Source of the DNA: Frondihabitans sucicola
GTDB lineage: Bacteria; Actinomycetota; Actinomycetes; Actinomycetales; Microbacteriaceae
Reading direction: 5' to 3'
Assembly (NCBI RefSeq): GCF_030296615.1
Contig: NZ_AP027732.1
Location: 372,001 to 436,000, forward strand
DNA length: 64,000 nt
Part shown: positions 9,066 through 17,453 of the stretch, piece after piece
Numbering within the stretch: position 1 is the stretch's first letter
Layout: each line of letters starts with the position of its first letter
Program-made: the position numbers and the translations under genes
Notes under the pieces: model-generated
Database searches by the model: none
What the model was told of the DNA's origin: nothing
The model's input: the letters and a program-made list of their open reading frames with translations, nothing else

Positions 9066-9797
9066 TCCGAAAAGCACATGATCTGACCGCCCGGCCAGTG
9101 TGTTGAGTTGCGCATCGAAGTCCGTGCCGAACAGGGTGGACGCCAAGGTGATGTGCTCATCCATCGCCGCCGAAGCCGCACCCGGATCACCAGCCCGGAT
9201 CGCCCCGAGGATGAGGGCGTGGAACGGCTCCCCGCGCTCGGTGACTTTCGAATCACTCAGGCTGCGCAGCATCACCTCGAAGACCAAAGGCGCGATGGCG
9301 CCGAACATCATCTCGATGACCGGGTTGTGCGACGAGCGGGCGATCAGCGAGTGGAAAGCGATGTCACACCGGGCACGCTCGAAGAGATCCGTCGTCCCGG
9401 CGAACGCCGCCAACGCGCGCTGCAGGTTTTCCAGGTCTTCCGGGGTGGCTCGCTCGGCCGCGAGAGACGCTGCTCGAACTTCAAGCATCACTCGCGCTTC
9501 GACCAACTGCCGTGTCGTCGCCGCCCTATGGCTACCCAGGGCGTCCAGAGGGCGCGCCCAATCCAAGGGGGTCGATTCTCGGAGGAATGCTCCACTGCCG
9601 GGAGCGATGTGCAAAATGCCGCGCTCCTTCAAACGTTGCATGACCTCACGAATGACGGGCCGGGAGACGTTGTACGTCTCGGCTAGCTGCCGCTCCGACG
9701 GCAGTTTGTCACCGGGGTTGAAGTCGCCTCCGACGAGGGATTGCATGAGACGCTCAAGAAGCTGATCCCGGCCGAGCGGAATTCCATGGGATGTCAT
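9021..9797 (-). CDS. FadR-family GntR transcriptional regulator
   Basis: 258 residues. The N-terminal winged helix-turn-helix is clear (KLPSERQLAETYNVSRPVIR..MQRLKERGIL, residues about 30-65). The C-terminal all-helical FCD domain has the metal/ligand residues typical of the family: Asp and His in RCDIAFHSLIA, His in FHALILGAI and His in MDEHITLA. FCD regulators bind a small organic acid or sugar acid and usually repress; here that is likely the importer, dehydratase and dehydrogenase genes around it through the palindromes at 7781 and 10899. Its start overlaps the dehydrogenase stop by 4 bases. Confidence 0.92.
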   Translation of the reverse strand: MTSHGIPLGRDQLLERLMQSLVGGDFNPGDKLPSERQLAETYNVSRPVIREVMQRLKERGILHIAPGSGAFLRESTPLDWARPLDALGSHRAATTRQLVEARVMLEVRAASLAAERATPEDLENLQRALAAFAGTTDLFERARCDIAFHSLIARSSHNPVIEMMFGAIAPLVFEVMLRSLSDSKVTERGEPFHALILGAIRAGDPGAASAAMDEHITLASTLFGTDFDAQLNTLAGRSDHVLFGSGVGLEEVIANVVG

Positions 9798-10855
9798 GCG
9801 TTTTCGTCCTCGTCTTCTGGACCCGGTGCCGACGAACAGTCCACGAGGAGCTTGATGGCGGCCTCTCCCGATTCCTGCAGGAGCCGAAAGGCGTGCCCGA
9901 TGTCTTCCAGCGGCACCCGGTGCGTGATCATCGAGTCGACGTCGAGGGCTCCGGAACTGAGAAGGTCGACGGCGACGGCGACATCATCGTCCCACATGTG
10001 TGCGGCACTTCCGAAGACGGACTTCTCCGCGAGCATGAGATCGAGCAGATCCATGTTTTCCTCACCGACGGGAACGCCCAGGAGCAGCATCGACCCACCG
10101 CGGCGGGTTACGCGCGCCGCCTCGCGAGCCACCCCCGACCTGCCCGAGCACTCGACCACGACATCCGCGCCCCTCACCGGAAGAAGGCCCTGCAGAAGCG
10201 TCTTTCGTTCCTCTTCGGCGTCCGCCCACATCGTGACGACACCCCACCGTTGGATCACCGATCTGCGAAGCGCTCCCGGTTCGACCACGACGACGGTTGA
10301 TGCGCCACCCCGCTGTGCGAGCTGGGCGCAGAGCATTCCGATGGTTCCGCCTCCATAGATCACCACCGACCGGCCTAGAAGGGAACCGATTTTCCGCAGG
10401 GCTCTCACGGCCACGGATACCGGCTCGGCAAGAGCGGCGCGATCCGCGGGCACGCCGGATGGAACCACCACCAATCGAGAGGCGTCCGCCGTCAGATACT
10501 GCGCGAGCCCGCCGTCGCGCGTCTGTCCACGGACCTCGAGAGTCGGACAGAGTCCCTCCTCGTGCCGCTGGCACCAGTAGCACCGACCACACCCGATCAC
10601 GACGTCAACGATGACGGCCTGACCTTTCCGAGGGCCGGTTCCATCTGCGGCCGGCTCCAGCACTTCGCCCACGATCTCATGACCGAGGATCACACCGGGA
10701 CGCGCCACGATCGGACCCGAATCGAACTCTTCGAGGTCACTGCCACACAGCCCGACCCACAGCACCCGGATGAGAGCCTCGCCCGAGTCGGGAACGGGCA
10801 TGGATTCATCTTCGAGCCGAATGTCGCCCTGCCCGTACCATCGTGCGACCTTCAC
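9794..10855 (-). CDS. zinc-dependent alcohol/polyol dehydrogenase
   Basis: 353 residues of the MDR superfamily (sorbitol/threonine dehydrogenase group). Catalytic zinc site: CGSD near residue 37 and GHEIVGEV near 58; structural zinc site with four Cys (CGRCYWCQRHEEGLC, about 88-102). Rossmann NAD(P) motif IYGGGTIGML near 170. It probably oxidises a sugar, polyol or aldonate hydroxyl using NAD(P). Start is GTG at 10855 with AAGGGG 9 bases upstream. It is co-transcribed with the regulator gene behind it (4-base overlap), and its promoter region holds the palindrome shared with the dehydratase promoter. Confidence 0.92.
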   Translation of the reverse strand: MKVARWYGQGDIRLEDESMPVPDSGEALIRVLWVGLCGSDLEEFDSGPIVARPGVILGHEIVGEVLEPAADGTGPRKGQAVIVDVVIGCGRCYWCQRHEEGLCPTLEVRGQTRDGGLAQYLTADASRLVVVPSGVPADRAALAEPVSVAVRALRKIGSLLGRSVVIYGGGTIGMLCAQLAQRGGASTVVVVEPGALRRSVIQRWGVVTMWADAEEERKTLLQGLLPVRGADVVVECSGRSGVAREAARVTRRGGSMLLLGVPVGEENMDLLDLMLAEKSVFGSAAHMWDDDVAVAVDLLSSGALDVDSMITHRVPLEDIGHAFRLLQESGEAAIKLLVDCSSAPGPEDEDENA

Positions 10856-10895
10856 AACTCGACACCCCTTAGCGCTTTAGAGGAAACCTATCGGA

Positions 10896-10913
10896 TAGAC
10901 CGGTCTAACCAGT
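10896..10913. promoter_or_regulatory. operator before dehydrogenase-regulator operon
   Basis: Two overlapping symmetric elements: TAGACCGGTCTA, a perfect 12-bp palindrome (10896-10907), and ACCGG-TCTAA-CCAGT (10899-10913), which matches the site at 7781 in half-sites, spacing and in the following GTAGG. Located about 45 bases upstream of the dehydrogenase GTG. Likely the autoregulatory site of the GntR protein. Confidence 0.6.
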
Positions 10914-11255
10914 GTAGGGCTCGGGATCCGAGGCCGATTCGTGGCTGTGGTGCCGAGTTCGTCGTCGACGATCTCCGACTCTGCCGGCGGGGAATGATCA
11001 CCCGGCTTCCCGATGTCGGCCTGGACCTGGTCATCGGCACCGTACAACCCGACACGAGCCGCGGCGAGAACAATGCCACGGAGCAAAGCTGCTGACAGTG
11101 AATGACTGTGATCAGGGTGCCGACTGCGGGGCGTGCAGACCGTTCCCCGACCGCGCGCATGCTGCCACAGCTTCCAAGGAAGGCCGAGCCGCACTCACCC
11201 CGCGTACTTTCTCTAAAGTGCACACAAGAGTGCAACTTAGGCGTACCCTGGAGTC
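10914..11255. other. intergenic region, no gene seen
   Basis: No open frame here looks like coding sequence on either strand. Just before the TetR gene, 11215-11238 holds AAGTGCAC-N6-GTGCAACTT, an imperfect inverted/direct repeat around GTGCA that could be the TetR operator. The rest shows nothing I can name. Confidence 0.4.
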
Positions 11256-11957
11256 ATGACCGAGCCCAGCTCCACCCGCACCCGCGCGCCGCGCAGAGAC
11301 GCGGCCGAAAACCGCGAGGCGCTCATTCTCGCCGCCGCAACCCTCCTCAATCGCGACCCGAACGCCTCGCTCGAGGCCATCGCCGCTGAGGCCGGGCTGT
11401 CGCGACGGGCGATCTACGGCCACTTCGCCACCCGCGACGCTCTCCTCCGCGAGATCGCGGTGCACGGCGCCGCCCGCATCAACGCCGCCATGCTGAGCGC
11501 CGAGACCGAGACCGAGCCGCGCGATCCTGCTCTCGAGCTGGCCGCCGTCGGCGCGCGCATCTGGCACGAGGTCGACCACATCCGCGTCATGGCCCTGCTC
11601 ACCGTCCGCGGGCCACAGGTCCAGCTCGTCGGCGACGCGCTCAAGCCGCTGCGCGACCACGTCCACGACATCGTCGCCCGGGGCGTCGAGGCCGGCGCCT
11701 TCCGCGCCGACATCGCGGTCGACCGGCTCTCCCGCCTGGTCGAGAGCGCCGCCATCTCGGTGCTCGACGAGGCCGCGCGTCACGGGCTGACCTCGGCGGA
11801 GGGTCGGCGCCTGGTCGTCCTGTCCGTGCTCTCGATCGCCGGTTTCTCGGCTCGCGAAGCCGGTGCGATCCTGCTCGCTCTCGATTTGCCCGGTCTCGAC
11901 GACGCGACCTTCACAGACGTCCCGACCGACCCCAGCACTCCGGAGGCAACCCGATGA
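11256..11957 (+). CDS. TetR/AcrR family transcriptional regulator
   Basis: 233 residues. Helix-turn-helix in the first 60 residues (SLEAIAAEAGLSRRAIYGHF..RDALLREI), followed by a helical ligand-binding domain. GGAG lies just before the ATG. The last four bases overlap the start of the next gene (ATGA), and that gene in turn overlaps the YhgE/Pip gene, so regulator and exporter-like protein form one coupled operon. By analogy with other TetR-exporter pairs it probably represses its own operon; the inducer is unknown. Confidence 0.92.
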   Translation: MTEPSSTRTRAPRRDAAENREALILAAATLLNRDPNASLEAIAAEAGLSRRAIYGHFATRDALLREIAVHGAARINAAMLSAETETEPRDPALELAAVGARIWHEVDHIRVMALLTVRGPQVQLVGDALKPLRDHVHDIVARGVEAGAFRADIAVDRLSRLVESAAISVLDEAARHGLTSAEGRRLVVLSVLSIAGFSAREAGAILLALDLPGLDDATFTDVPTDPSTPEATR

Positions 11958-12616
11958 AACTCACGCTCGACCGAATCGGCATCGGAGAGGGGCCGGGCGC
12001 AGCGCTCCCCGCCACCTCGGCCGTCGCGACGACCCGCATCCCCGGCATCGCCGCGGTCGAGACCGAAGGCGCCCCCACACTGGCGTCCCTGATCGCCGGG
12101 GGCAGGATGACGCCCGAGACCGGTCGCGTCCTCCTCGACGGCGCCTCCGACCCGGCCCGCATCCGCGAGCTGTTCGCCCTGGTCGACACCCCGACGATCG
12201 CCGAGCCGTTCGCCGATCTCAGGGTGCTGACCGTGGTCCAAGAAGACCTCGTCCTCGCCGACCAGCGCGGCAATCGGGCCAACGCCCAGCTCTTCCTCGA
12301 GGCGATCGGCCTCGGCGACCACGAGCACACGCGGCTCCGAGCGCTCCCGACCGAGGCCCGCGTCCGGCTGCTCACCGAGCTGGCCGTGCTGCGACCGGGC
12401 GTCGAGGGCATCGTCCTGACCTCGCCCGAACGCCACGGCGGCGACACCGAAGCCTGGTTTCGCGTCGTCGAAGACCTCTCCGCGCGCGGTTTCACGGTGC
12501 TCGTCGTGACGGGCGTAGCCGCATCGCTCCACCTCCGACAGCTCCTCCCGGTCGACGACGGCGTCGACGAACCCTCCTCCACTCCCGCCGTCTCTCCCGA
12601 AGGCCTCCCCGAATGA
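11954..12616 (+). CDS. ABC-ATPase-like protein without P-loop, partner of YhgE/Pip
   Basis: 220 residues. It lacks a Walker A motif, but the second half resembles a degenerate ABC ATPase: LRALPTEARVRLLTELAVLRPGVEGIVLTSPERHGGDTEAW takes the place of the signature helix, Walker B (GIVLTSPE for hhhhDEP) and D-loop, followed by GFTVLVVTG where the switch-His strand would be. Without a P-loop it should not hydrolyse ATP in the normal way. Coupled to the regulator upstream and the membrane protein downstream by 4-base overlaps. The ABC relationship is my inference from pattern only; call it hypothetical otherwise. Confidence 0.6.
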   Translation: MKLTLDRIGIGEGPGAALPATSAVATTRIPGIAAVETEGAPTLASLIAGGRMTPETGRVLLDGASDPARIRELFALVDTPTIAEPFADLRVLTVVQEDLVLADQRGNRANAQLFLEAIGLGDHEHTRLRALPTEARVRLLTELAVLRPGVEGIVLTSPERHGGDTEAWFRVVEDLSARGFTVLVVTGVAASLHLRQLLPVDDGVDEPSSTPAVSPEGLPE

Positions 12617-14616
12617 AAATCGTCGCCCTCATCCGTTCCGAGCTGAAGCGGCTCACCGCCACCTCGCTCGCCCGCCTCGCGCTCGTGGCGCTCATGGTCG
12701 TCCCGCTCCTCTACGGCGGCATGTACCTCTGGGCCAACCAGAACCCCTACGCGAAGCTCGACCACATCCCCGCCGCGATCGTCAACACCGACTCCGGCGC
12801 GAAAGACGCCGACGGCAACGCCGTCAACTACGGCGACAAGGTCACCAAGCAGCTCGTCGACGGAAAAGACTTCGACTGGCACGTCGTCTCCGCCGCCACG
12901 GCATCGAAGGGTCTGAAAGACGAGACCTACAACTTCGTGTTCTCGATCCCGTCGTCGTTCTCGCGCGACCTGACGTCCGCGTCGACGACCGACCCGACGG
13001 CCGCGAAGATCCACCTCACGACGAACGACACGACGAGCTACCTCTCGTCGACGATCGCCGACCAGGCGGGCAAGACCATCCGCGCGACCGTCACCCAGGA
13101 GGTCGGGAAGACCGCCGCCAAGACGCTGCTCGTGGGTCTCGACGACATCCGCGGCAACCTCACGACAGCGGCATCAGGATCCCGAGACCTCGGCTCGGGC
13201 GCGACCACCCTCAAATCCGGTCTCGACTCCGCCAAGGCGGGCGCGGCATCGCTCGCGTCCGGTACGTCCCAGCTCTCCACCGGAGCCGCCTCCCTGAACT
13301 CCGGCCTCCAGACCCTGAAGTCGTCGACCACGGCTCTCCCGTCCGCGACGAGTCAGCTCGCCACCGGCTCGCAGCGGGTCGCCGACGGGAACTCGCAGCT
13401 CGCCGACCAGATCGCCCCGGCCGCCGCGGCGAGCGCCTCCGCGGCAGCCGCCCTCCCGGCCCAGGAGAAGGCCGCCGAGGTCGCCCAGACGAAAGCCCTC
13501 ACCGACCTCTTCACGAAGGCTGCCGAAGACGGGGCGCCCTTCACCGAGGCTCAGCAGAAAGCCGTCATCGACTACGCCACCGCGACCGGCAAGACCACGG
13601 CGGCCACGGTGAACAAGCAGGTGACCTCCGTGAACGACCAGCTCCAGACGCTCAATTCCGCAGCCCAACAGCTCAAGAGCGGAAGCGCGCAGGTGGCCTC
13701 CGGCGCCGCGGCGCTGAACGCGAAGACGCCGGCGCTGACGAACGGCATCGCGAGCGCGGCAGCAGGATCCGCGTCGCTCGCGTCCGGAGCCGCCACGGCG
13801 TCGTCCGGTGCCGGCAGCCTCTCGACGGGCATCACGAAGCTCGACTCGGGAGCCGCCTCGCTCGTCACCGGCACCGCGAAGCTCACCAAGGGTCTCGACG
13901 ACGGCGTGAAGCAGATCCCCGCGACGACCGCCTCGAGCCGCGACAAGCAGGCGTCGGCGATCGCCGACCCGGTCAGCATCAAGGACTCCTCGATCGCCAG
14001 CGCCGGCACCTACGGAGCGGGCCTCGCCCCGTTCTTCATCAGTCTCGCGGCCTGGATCGGCATGTACGCGCTGTTCCTCATCATCAAGCCGATCTCGAAG
14101 CGTGCCATCACGGCGGTCAGAGCGCCGGGCAGGATCACGCTCGCCGGCTGGCTGACACCGGCCGTCCTCGGTCTCGTCCAGATGCTCGCCCTGTTCGCCA
14201 TCGTGAAGTTCGCCCTCGGCTTCGACGTCGTCAACCCGGTGCCGATGATCGGCATCATGGTCCTGGCATCCGTCACGTTCGCCGCGATCATCATGACCCT
14301 GAACGTGTGGCTCGGCAGCGTCGGCCAGTTCTTGGGCCTGGTGCTCATGCTGATCCAGCTGGTGACCGCCGGCGGAACGTTCCCCTGGCAGACGCTGCCC
14401 GGGCCGTTGGCTGCGATCCACTTCGCCCTGCCGATGAGCTATGCGGTCGACGGGATCCGGCAGCTCATGTACGGCGGCAACATCGCCGCCGCCTGGAGCG
14501 ACGCCGGGGTGCTCGCCCTCTGGCTGGTCGGAGCGCTACTCCTGTCGTTCCTCGCCGCGTTCCGCATGACGAGGCGCCGCACGATGCGCGACCTGAGGCC
14601 CTCCCTGATCGGCTGA
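12613..14616 (+). CDS. YhgE/Pip family membrane protein
   Basis: 667 residues, from the ATG that overlaps the previous stop. TM1 (LARLALVALMVVPLLYGGMY) at about 20-40, then the family signature YAKLDHIPAAIVNTD. A very long outer region (about 45-455) is built of Ser/Ala/Gly/Leu heptad-like repeats (SGATTLKSGLDSAKAGAAS, ASGAAALN, TGITKLDSGAASLVTG), predicted to form long helices. Five or so TM segments follow (about 470-650) in an ABC-2-like arrangement. Homologues include phage-infection protein Pip and ESX-associated YueB/EsaA-like proteins; substrate unknown. Likely exporter component controlled by the TetR gene. Confidence 0.9.
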   Translation: MKIVALIRSELKRLTATSLARLALVALMVVPLLYGGMYLWANQNPYAKLDHIPAAIVNTDSGAKDADGNAVNYGDKVTKQLVDGKDFDWHVVSAATASKGLKDETYNFVFSIPSSFSRDLTSASTTDPTAAKIHLTTNDTTSYLSSTIADQAGKTIRATVTQEVGKTAAKTLLVGLDDIRGNLTTAASGSRDLGSGATTLKSGLDSAKAGAASLASGTSQLSTGAASLNSGLQTLKSSTTALPSATSQLATGSQRVADGNSQLADQIAPAAAASASAAAALPAQEKAAEVAQTKALTDLFTKAAEDGAPFTEAQQKAVIDYATATGKTTAATVNKQVTSVNDQLQTLNSAAQQLKSGSAQVASGAAALNAKTPALTNGIASAAAGSASLASGAATASSGAGSLSTGITKLDSGAASLVTGTAKLTKGLDDGVKQIPATTASSRDKQASAIADPVSIKDSSIASAGTYGAGLAPFFISLAAWIGMYALFLIIKPISKRAITAVRAPGRITLAGWLTPAVLGLVQMLALFAIVKFALGFDVVNPVPMIGIMVLASVTFAAIIMTLNVWLGSVGQFLGLVLMLIQLVTAGGTFPWQTLPGPLAAIHFALPMSYAVDGIRQLMYGGNIAAAWSDAGVLALWLVGALLLSFLAAFRMTRRRTMRDLRPSLIG

Positions 14617-14617
14617 G

Positions 14618-15639
14618 TCAGGCGGTCGCCACCTGACGGGTCAGCCAGTCGGCCCAGACGCGGTGGCTGCGACGCACGGCACCCTGCGTCAGAGGCCGAA
14701 GCTCAGCGGCGTCGGACGAGCAGGCGACACCGACCGCCTCGACCCACAGTCGAGCCGCCGCGGCACCTCGCCGCGGCGTCGCGGGGACGAGGAGCGGCGA
14801 TTCGCTGGGCACCAGGTCGGCGAGCGTGCTGTCGCGCGGCCCGATGAACGGAACACCCAGCTCGACGCACCGATTCGCGATACCGCTCTGATAAAAGCGT
14901 CGGTAGGGGATGAGCACGGCGACGCTGGTCGACATGAGCGAGTCGAGTTCGGCCTCCGAGACGAATCGCCGGTCGACCAACCACCCCGGCACCTCGGGCC
15001 ACCCTCGACCGTGGATCTCGAGCGTCATCCGATCGCCGACGAGGTCGGCTATCTCTGCCAGCAGTTCGAGGTCGCGGTCGGCCTTGTACTGCCCGAGGAC
15101 ACGAACCACCGGCCGCGAATCGACGCACGGCCAGCTGGTGCGCGGTCGCTCGCACAGCGGATGGGGCAGGATCTCGGTCGCTGTCGCGAGGCTGCCGGCG
15201 TCGAGCTCGGCGTGTGCGGCGGACGAGTGGACGATCATGCGGTGCCGACGGAGCAGCGGCGTGACCGCCCGGCGGACGACCGGCGAGTAACCCACGGCGG
15301 AGACGAGCGGCGTGGGGTCGTGCAAAACGATTCGCCCCGTGGCGCGGCGACCGAGAGTGAGGCGCAGGATCGCGAGATCGAGGTAGCCCAAGACGGGCCA
15401 CGTCACGAGCACGATGCCCGTACGACTCTCGCGGGCGAAACTGCGGCGAGCGGCGAGAAGGGCCCCGACATAGCGCAGGATCCAGAGAACCCGGGGCGAG
15501 CCGGCGACCGAAGGCTCGTCGATCTCGCGCAGCGACACGGCAGCACCCCCGACCGCAACGTCTCGACCAGGGTCGAGCTGTAGTGCTTGAGGGCGCCCCC
15601 GAGGGGATTGATGACGATAGTGGGCACGCTGACGGGCAT
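14618..15639 (-). CDS. glycosyltransferase (GT4-like), frameshifted
   Basis: About 340 residues after adding one G in a run of five near 15547 (VETLRSGGAAVSLREIDEP). Start ATG with GAGGAG just upstream; begins MPVSVPTIVINPLGGALKHYSS, a donor-side loop of GT-B enzymes. The C-terminal half has VVRVLGQYKADRDLELLAEIAD, ALIPYRRFYQSGIANRCVELGVPFI (the position of the usual EGFG..E motif) and ends WADWLTRQVATA. Probably a cytoplasmic sugar transferase for the exopolysaccharide whose other genes lie to its right. It ends 2 bases from the convergent YhgE gene. Donor and acceptor are unknown. Confidence 0.7.
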
Positions 15640-15718
15640 GGCGCTCCTCGCAGAGACGACGACGCCCAGCCCGGTACCGACTGGACGGCCGCGGGCGATC
15701 AGCGCCCGCAGCACCCCA

Positions 15719-15747
15719 AGACTACCAACGAAATACTACACTTTCAA
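15719..15747 (-). promoter_or_regulatory. promoter of the 14618-15639 glycosyltransferase gene
   Basis: On the minus strand TTGAAA, 17 bases, TAGTCT, in an AT-rich patch (15719-15760) that stands out from the GC-rich surroundings. About 80 bases upstream of the ATG at 15639. Good match to a housekeeping sigma promoter; not experimentally supported. Confidence 0.5.
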
Positions 15748-15756
15748 TCTTTCACT

Positions 15757-16859
15757 TCACGGGAAGAGTCGCCGGAGTTCGCTCTCGTACCGCTGGCAGA
15801 TGTCGTCCCACAGGTAGTGGGCTCGCGCACGAGCCTCGACGGCGCGGGACAACTCCTCTTGACGCTCCGGGTCGTCGAGCAGAGCCATGAGGGCTGACGC
15901 GATCGCCTCCGGATCGGGCGGCACGAACACACCGGCGTCATCGAGGACCTCGCGGTTGTAGACGGTGTCTCGAGCCACGGTCGGAGCACCGCACAGCATG
16001 GCCTGGACCAGCGCCGGATTCGTACCGCCGACGCTGTGCCCGTGGAAATAGGCCCCGGCGTGCTGCCAGAGGGCGAACAGGCGGCGATCGTCACTGAGGT
16101 GCCCCAGCCAGGTGACGCGAGGGTTGGCCTCGGCGAGCGCCGAGACACGCTCGTCGAGTTCGCCTCCGTACCCGGTCGACCCCACGATGACGACATCGTG
16201 AGTGCGACCCACGATCTCGGCCGCCTTCACGAACTCGTCGATGGTGTTCTCCGGCACGAATCGGGCGACGACGAGCACGTAGCCGCGATGGATCGACTCC
16301 TCCGGCACCGGCAGCTCGCCGGGTTCTTCACCCCGTACGGGATGAACACGCCATCGACACCGAACCGCTCCTTCCAGTAGTCGGCGATGGCCACAGCGTC
16401 GTAGACCAGCCGGCTTCCCCACCAGGCGGTGGTCCGCGCGCCCGCACGGAACACGAGCTTGGCGAGGGTTCCCCACTTCGCCCGCTCCCACTCGATGCCG
16501 TCGACATTGACGAGGGTCGGCACACCCCGCAGCTTCAAGAGAGGCAGCCAGAAACCGTGGGCGACGTTCATGACGAGCGCGACGTCGGGTTTGCGGCGGG
16601 CGGCATCGAAGACGGCGGTGAGTCCGTACGAGAGCGTGCTGAGCGACTTCGTCTCGACACCGCGAGTGATCCTGGTCTTCACACGGGGATCCCGACCGGG
16701 GTCGTCGTCGCGGATCGCTCCGTCGCGCCCGTACACCGTGACGTCCCAGCCCGATTCCGCGAGGAAGGGTGCGATCTTGCGCACCGCCGTCTCGAACCCG
16801 CCGTAATAGCTCGGGTACCCGCGCGTACCGAGAAGAGCCACCGACCGCTTGCGAGGCAC
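15757..16859 (-). CDS. DUF1972-type glycosyltransferase (rhamnosyltransferase-like), frameshifted
   Basis: About 367 residues once GGGG near 16330 is read as GGGGG (IPYGGEEPGELP). The N-terminus SVALLGTRGYPSYYGGFETAVRKIAPFL is the DUF1972 signature of GT4 enzymes that add rhamnose or similar sugars in surface polysaccharide synthesis. The second Rossmann domain shows LVVARFVPENTIDEFVKA, GHLSDDRRLFALWQHAGAYFHGHSVGGTNPALVQAM (the E/N-P-x-L donor-binding motif) and TVYNREVLDDAG. Cytoplasmic face of the membrane. Encoded on the opposite strand from the kinase/flippase genes, with DUF3151 between. Confidence 0.88.
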
Positions 16860-16861
16860 GC

Positions 16862-17269
16862 CTAGGCTTCGATCGCCGCGACCGCGGTCGGGTCGGCATC
16901 GTCGAGGAACGTCGAGAGCCGTTCCACCTCGGCGGCCTCACCGATCGCGGCGGCACCGCGACGTAGGGCGTACAGCGAGCGCAGAACGCCTCGGTTCGGT
17001 TCGTGAGACCAGGGCACGGGCCCCTGCCCGCGCCAGCCCGCTTTGCGCAGAGCGTCGAGACCGCGGTGATAGCCGACTCGCGCGTACGCGTAGGCCTCCA
17101 GCTCTCGCCCATCGGCGCTGGCCTCGTCGGAGAGCAGCGCCCACGCGAGAGACGAACCGGGATGCGCCCTCGCAGCGTCGGCCGCGGAACCGCCGGTCAG
17201 GGCTTCGCGGACTTCTGGCTCATCGGGCAGGAGCGTCTCGGGGACGCCGAGGAGGTTGGTGGAGGCCAT
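16862..17269 (-). CDS. DUF3151 family protein
   Basis: 135 residues. I chose the ATG at 17269 because the family starts at (M)xxNLLGxPETLLP; reading on upstream adds 18 untypical residues. Conserved features: LLPDEPEVREALTGG, PGSSLAWALLSDEA, AYAYARVGYHRGLDALRKAGWRGQGPVPWSHEPNRGVLR. This is a conserved actinobacterial protein with a TPR-like helical look and no assigned reaction. It ends 2 bases before the glycosyltransferase start, so it is probably co-transcribed with it although not a polysaccharide gene by family. Confidence 0.88.
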   Translation of the reverse strand: MASTNLLGVPETLLPDEPEVREALTGGSAADAARAHPGSSLAWALLSDEASADGRELEAYAYARVGYHRGLDALRKAGWRGQGPVPWSHEPNRGVLRSLYALRRGAAAIGEAAEVERLSTFLDDADPTAVAAIEA

Positions 17270-17326
17270 GAACACACGGTAGTGCCACGACCGCACGGAG
17301 AGCGAGAGTTCGACCTTCCCCATTCC

Positions 17327-17344
17327 AATGTGACATGCTACATT
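17327..17344. promoter_or_regulatory. inverted repeat in the divergent region before the BY-kinase gene
   Basis: AATGT-GACATGCT-ACATT, a 5-bp inverted repeat with a partly symmetric centre, in an AT-rich spot between the DUF3151 gene and the BY-kinase operon. TGCTACATT inside it could be an extended -10 for the rightward operon. A second arm pair TGTGAC (17330) and GTCACA (17353) surrounds it. Candidate operator of the exopolysaccharide locus. Confidence 0.4.
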
Positions 17345-17453
17345 GTTTGCGGGTCACACTCGATGACCAGCGCAGCGCCCCAACCCCACTCGTGCTCTTC
17401 TGCGCCCACCTGTCGCGTCGACGATGCTGCGGCCAGATCCAGTCAGGTTTCTC

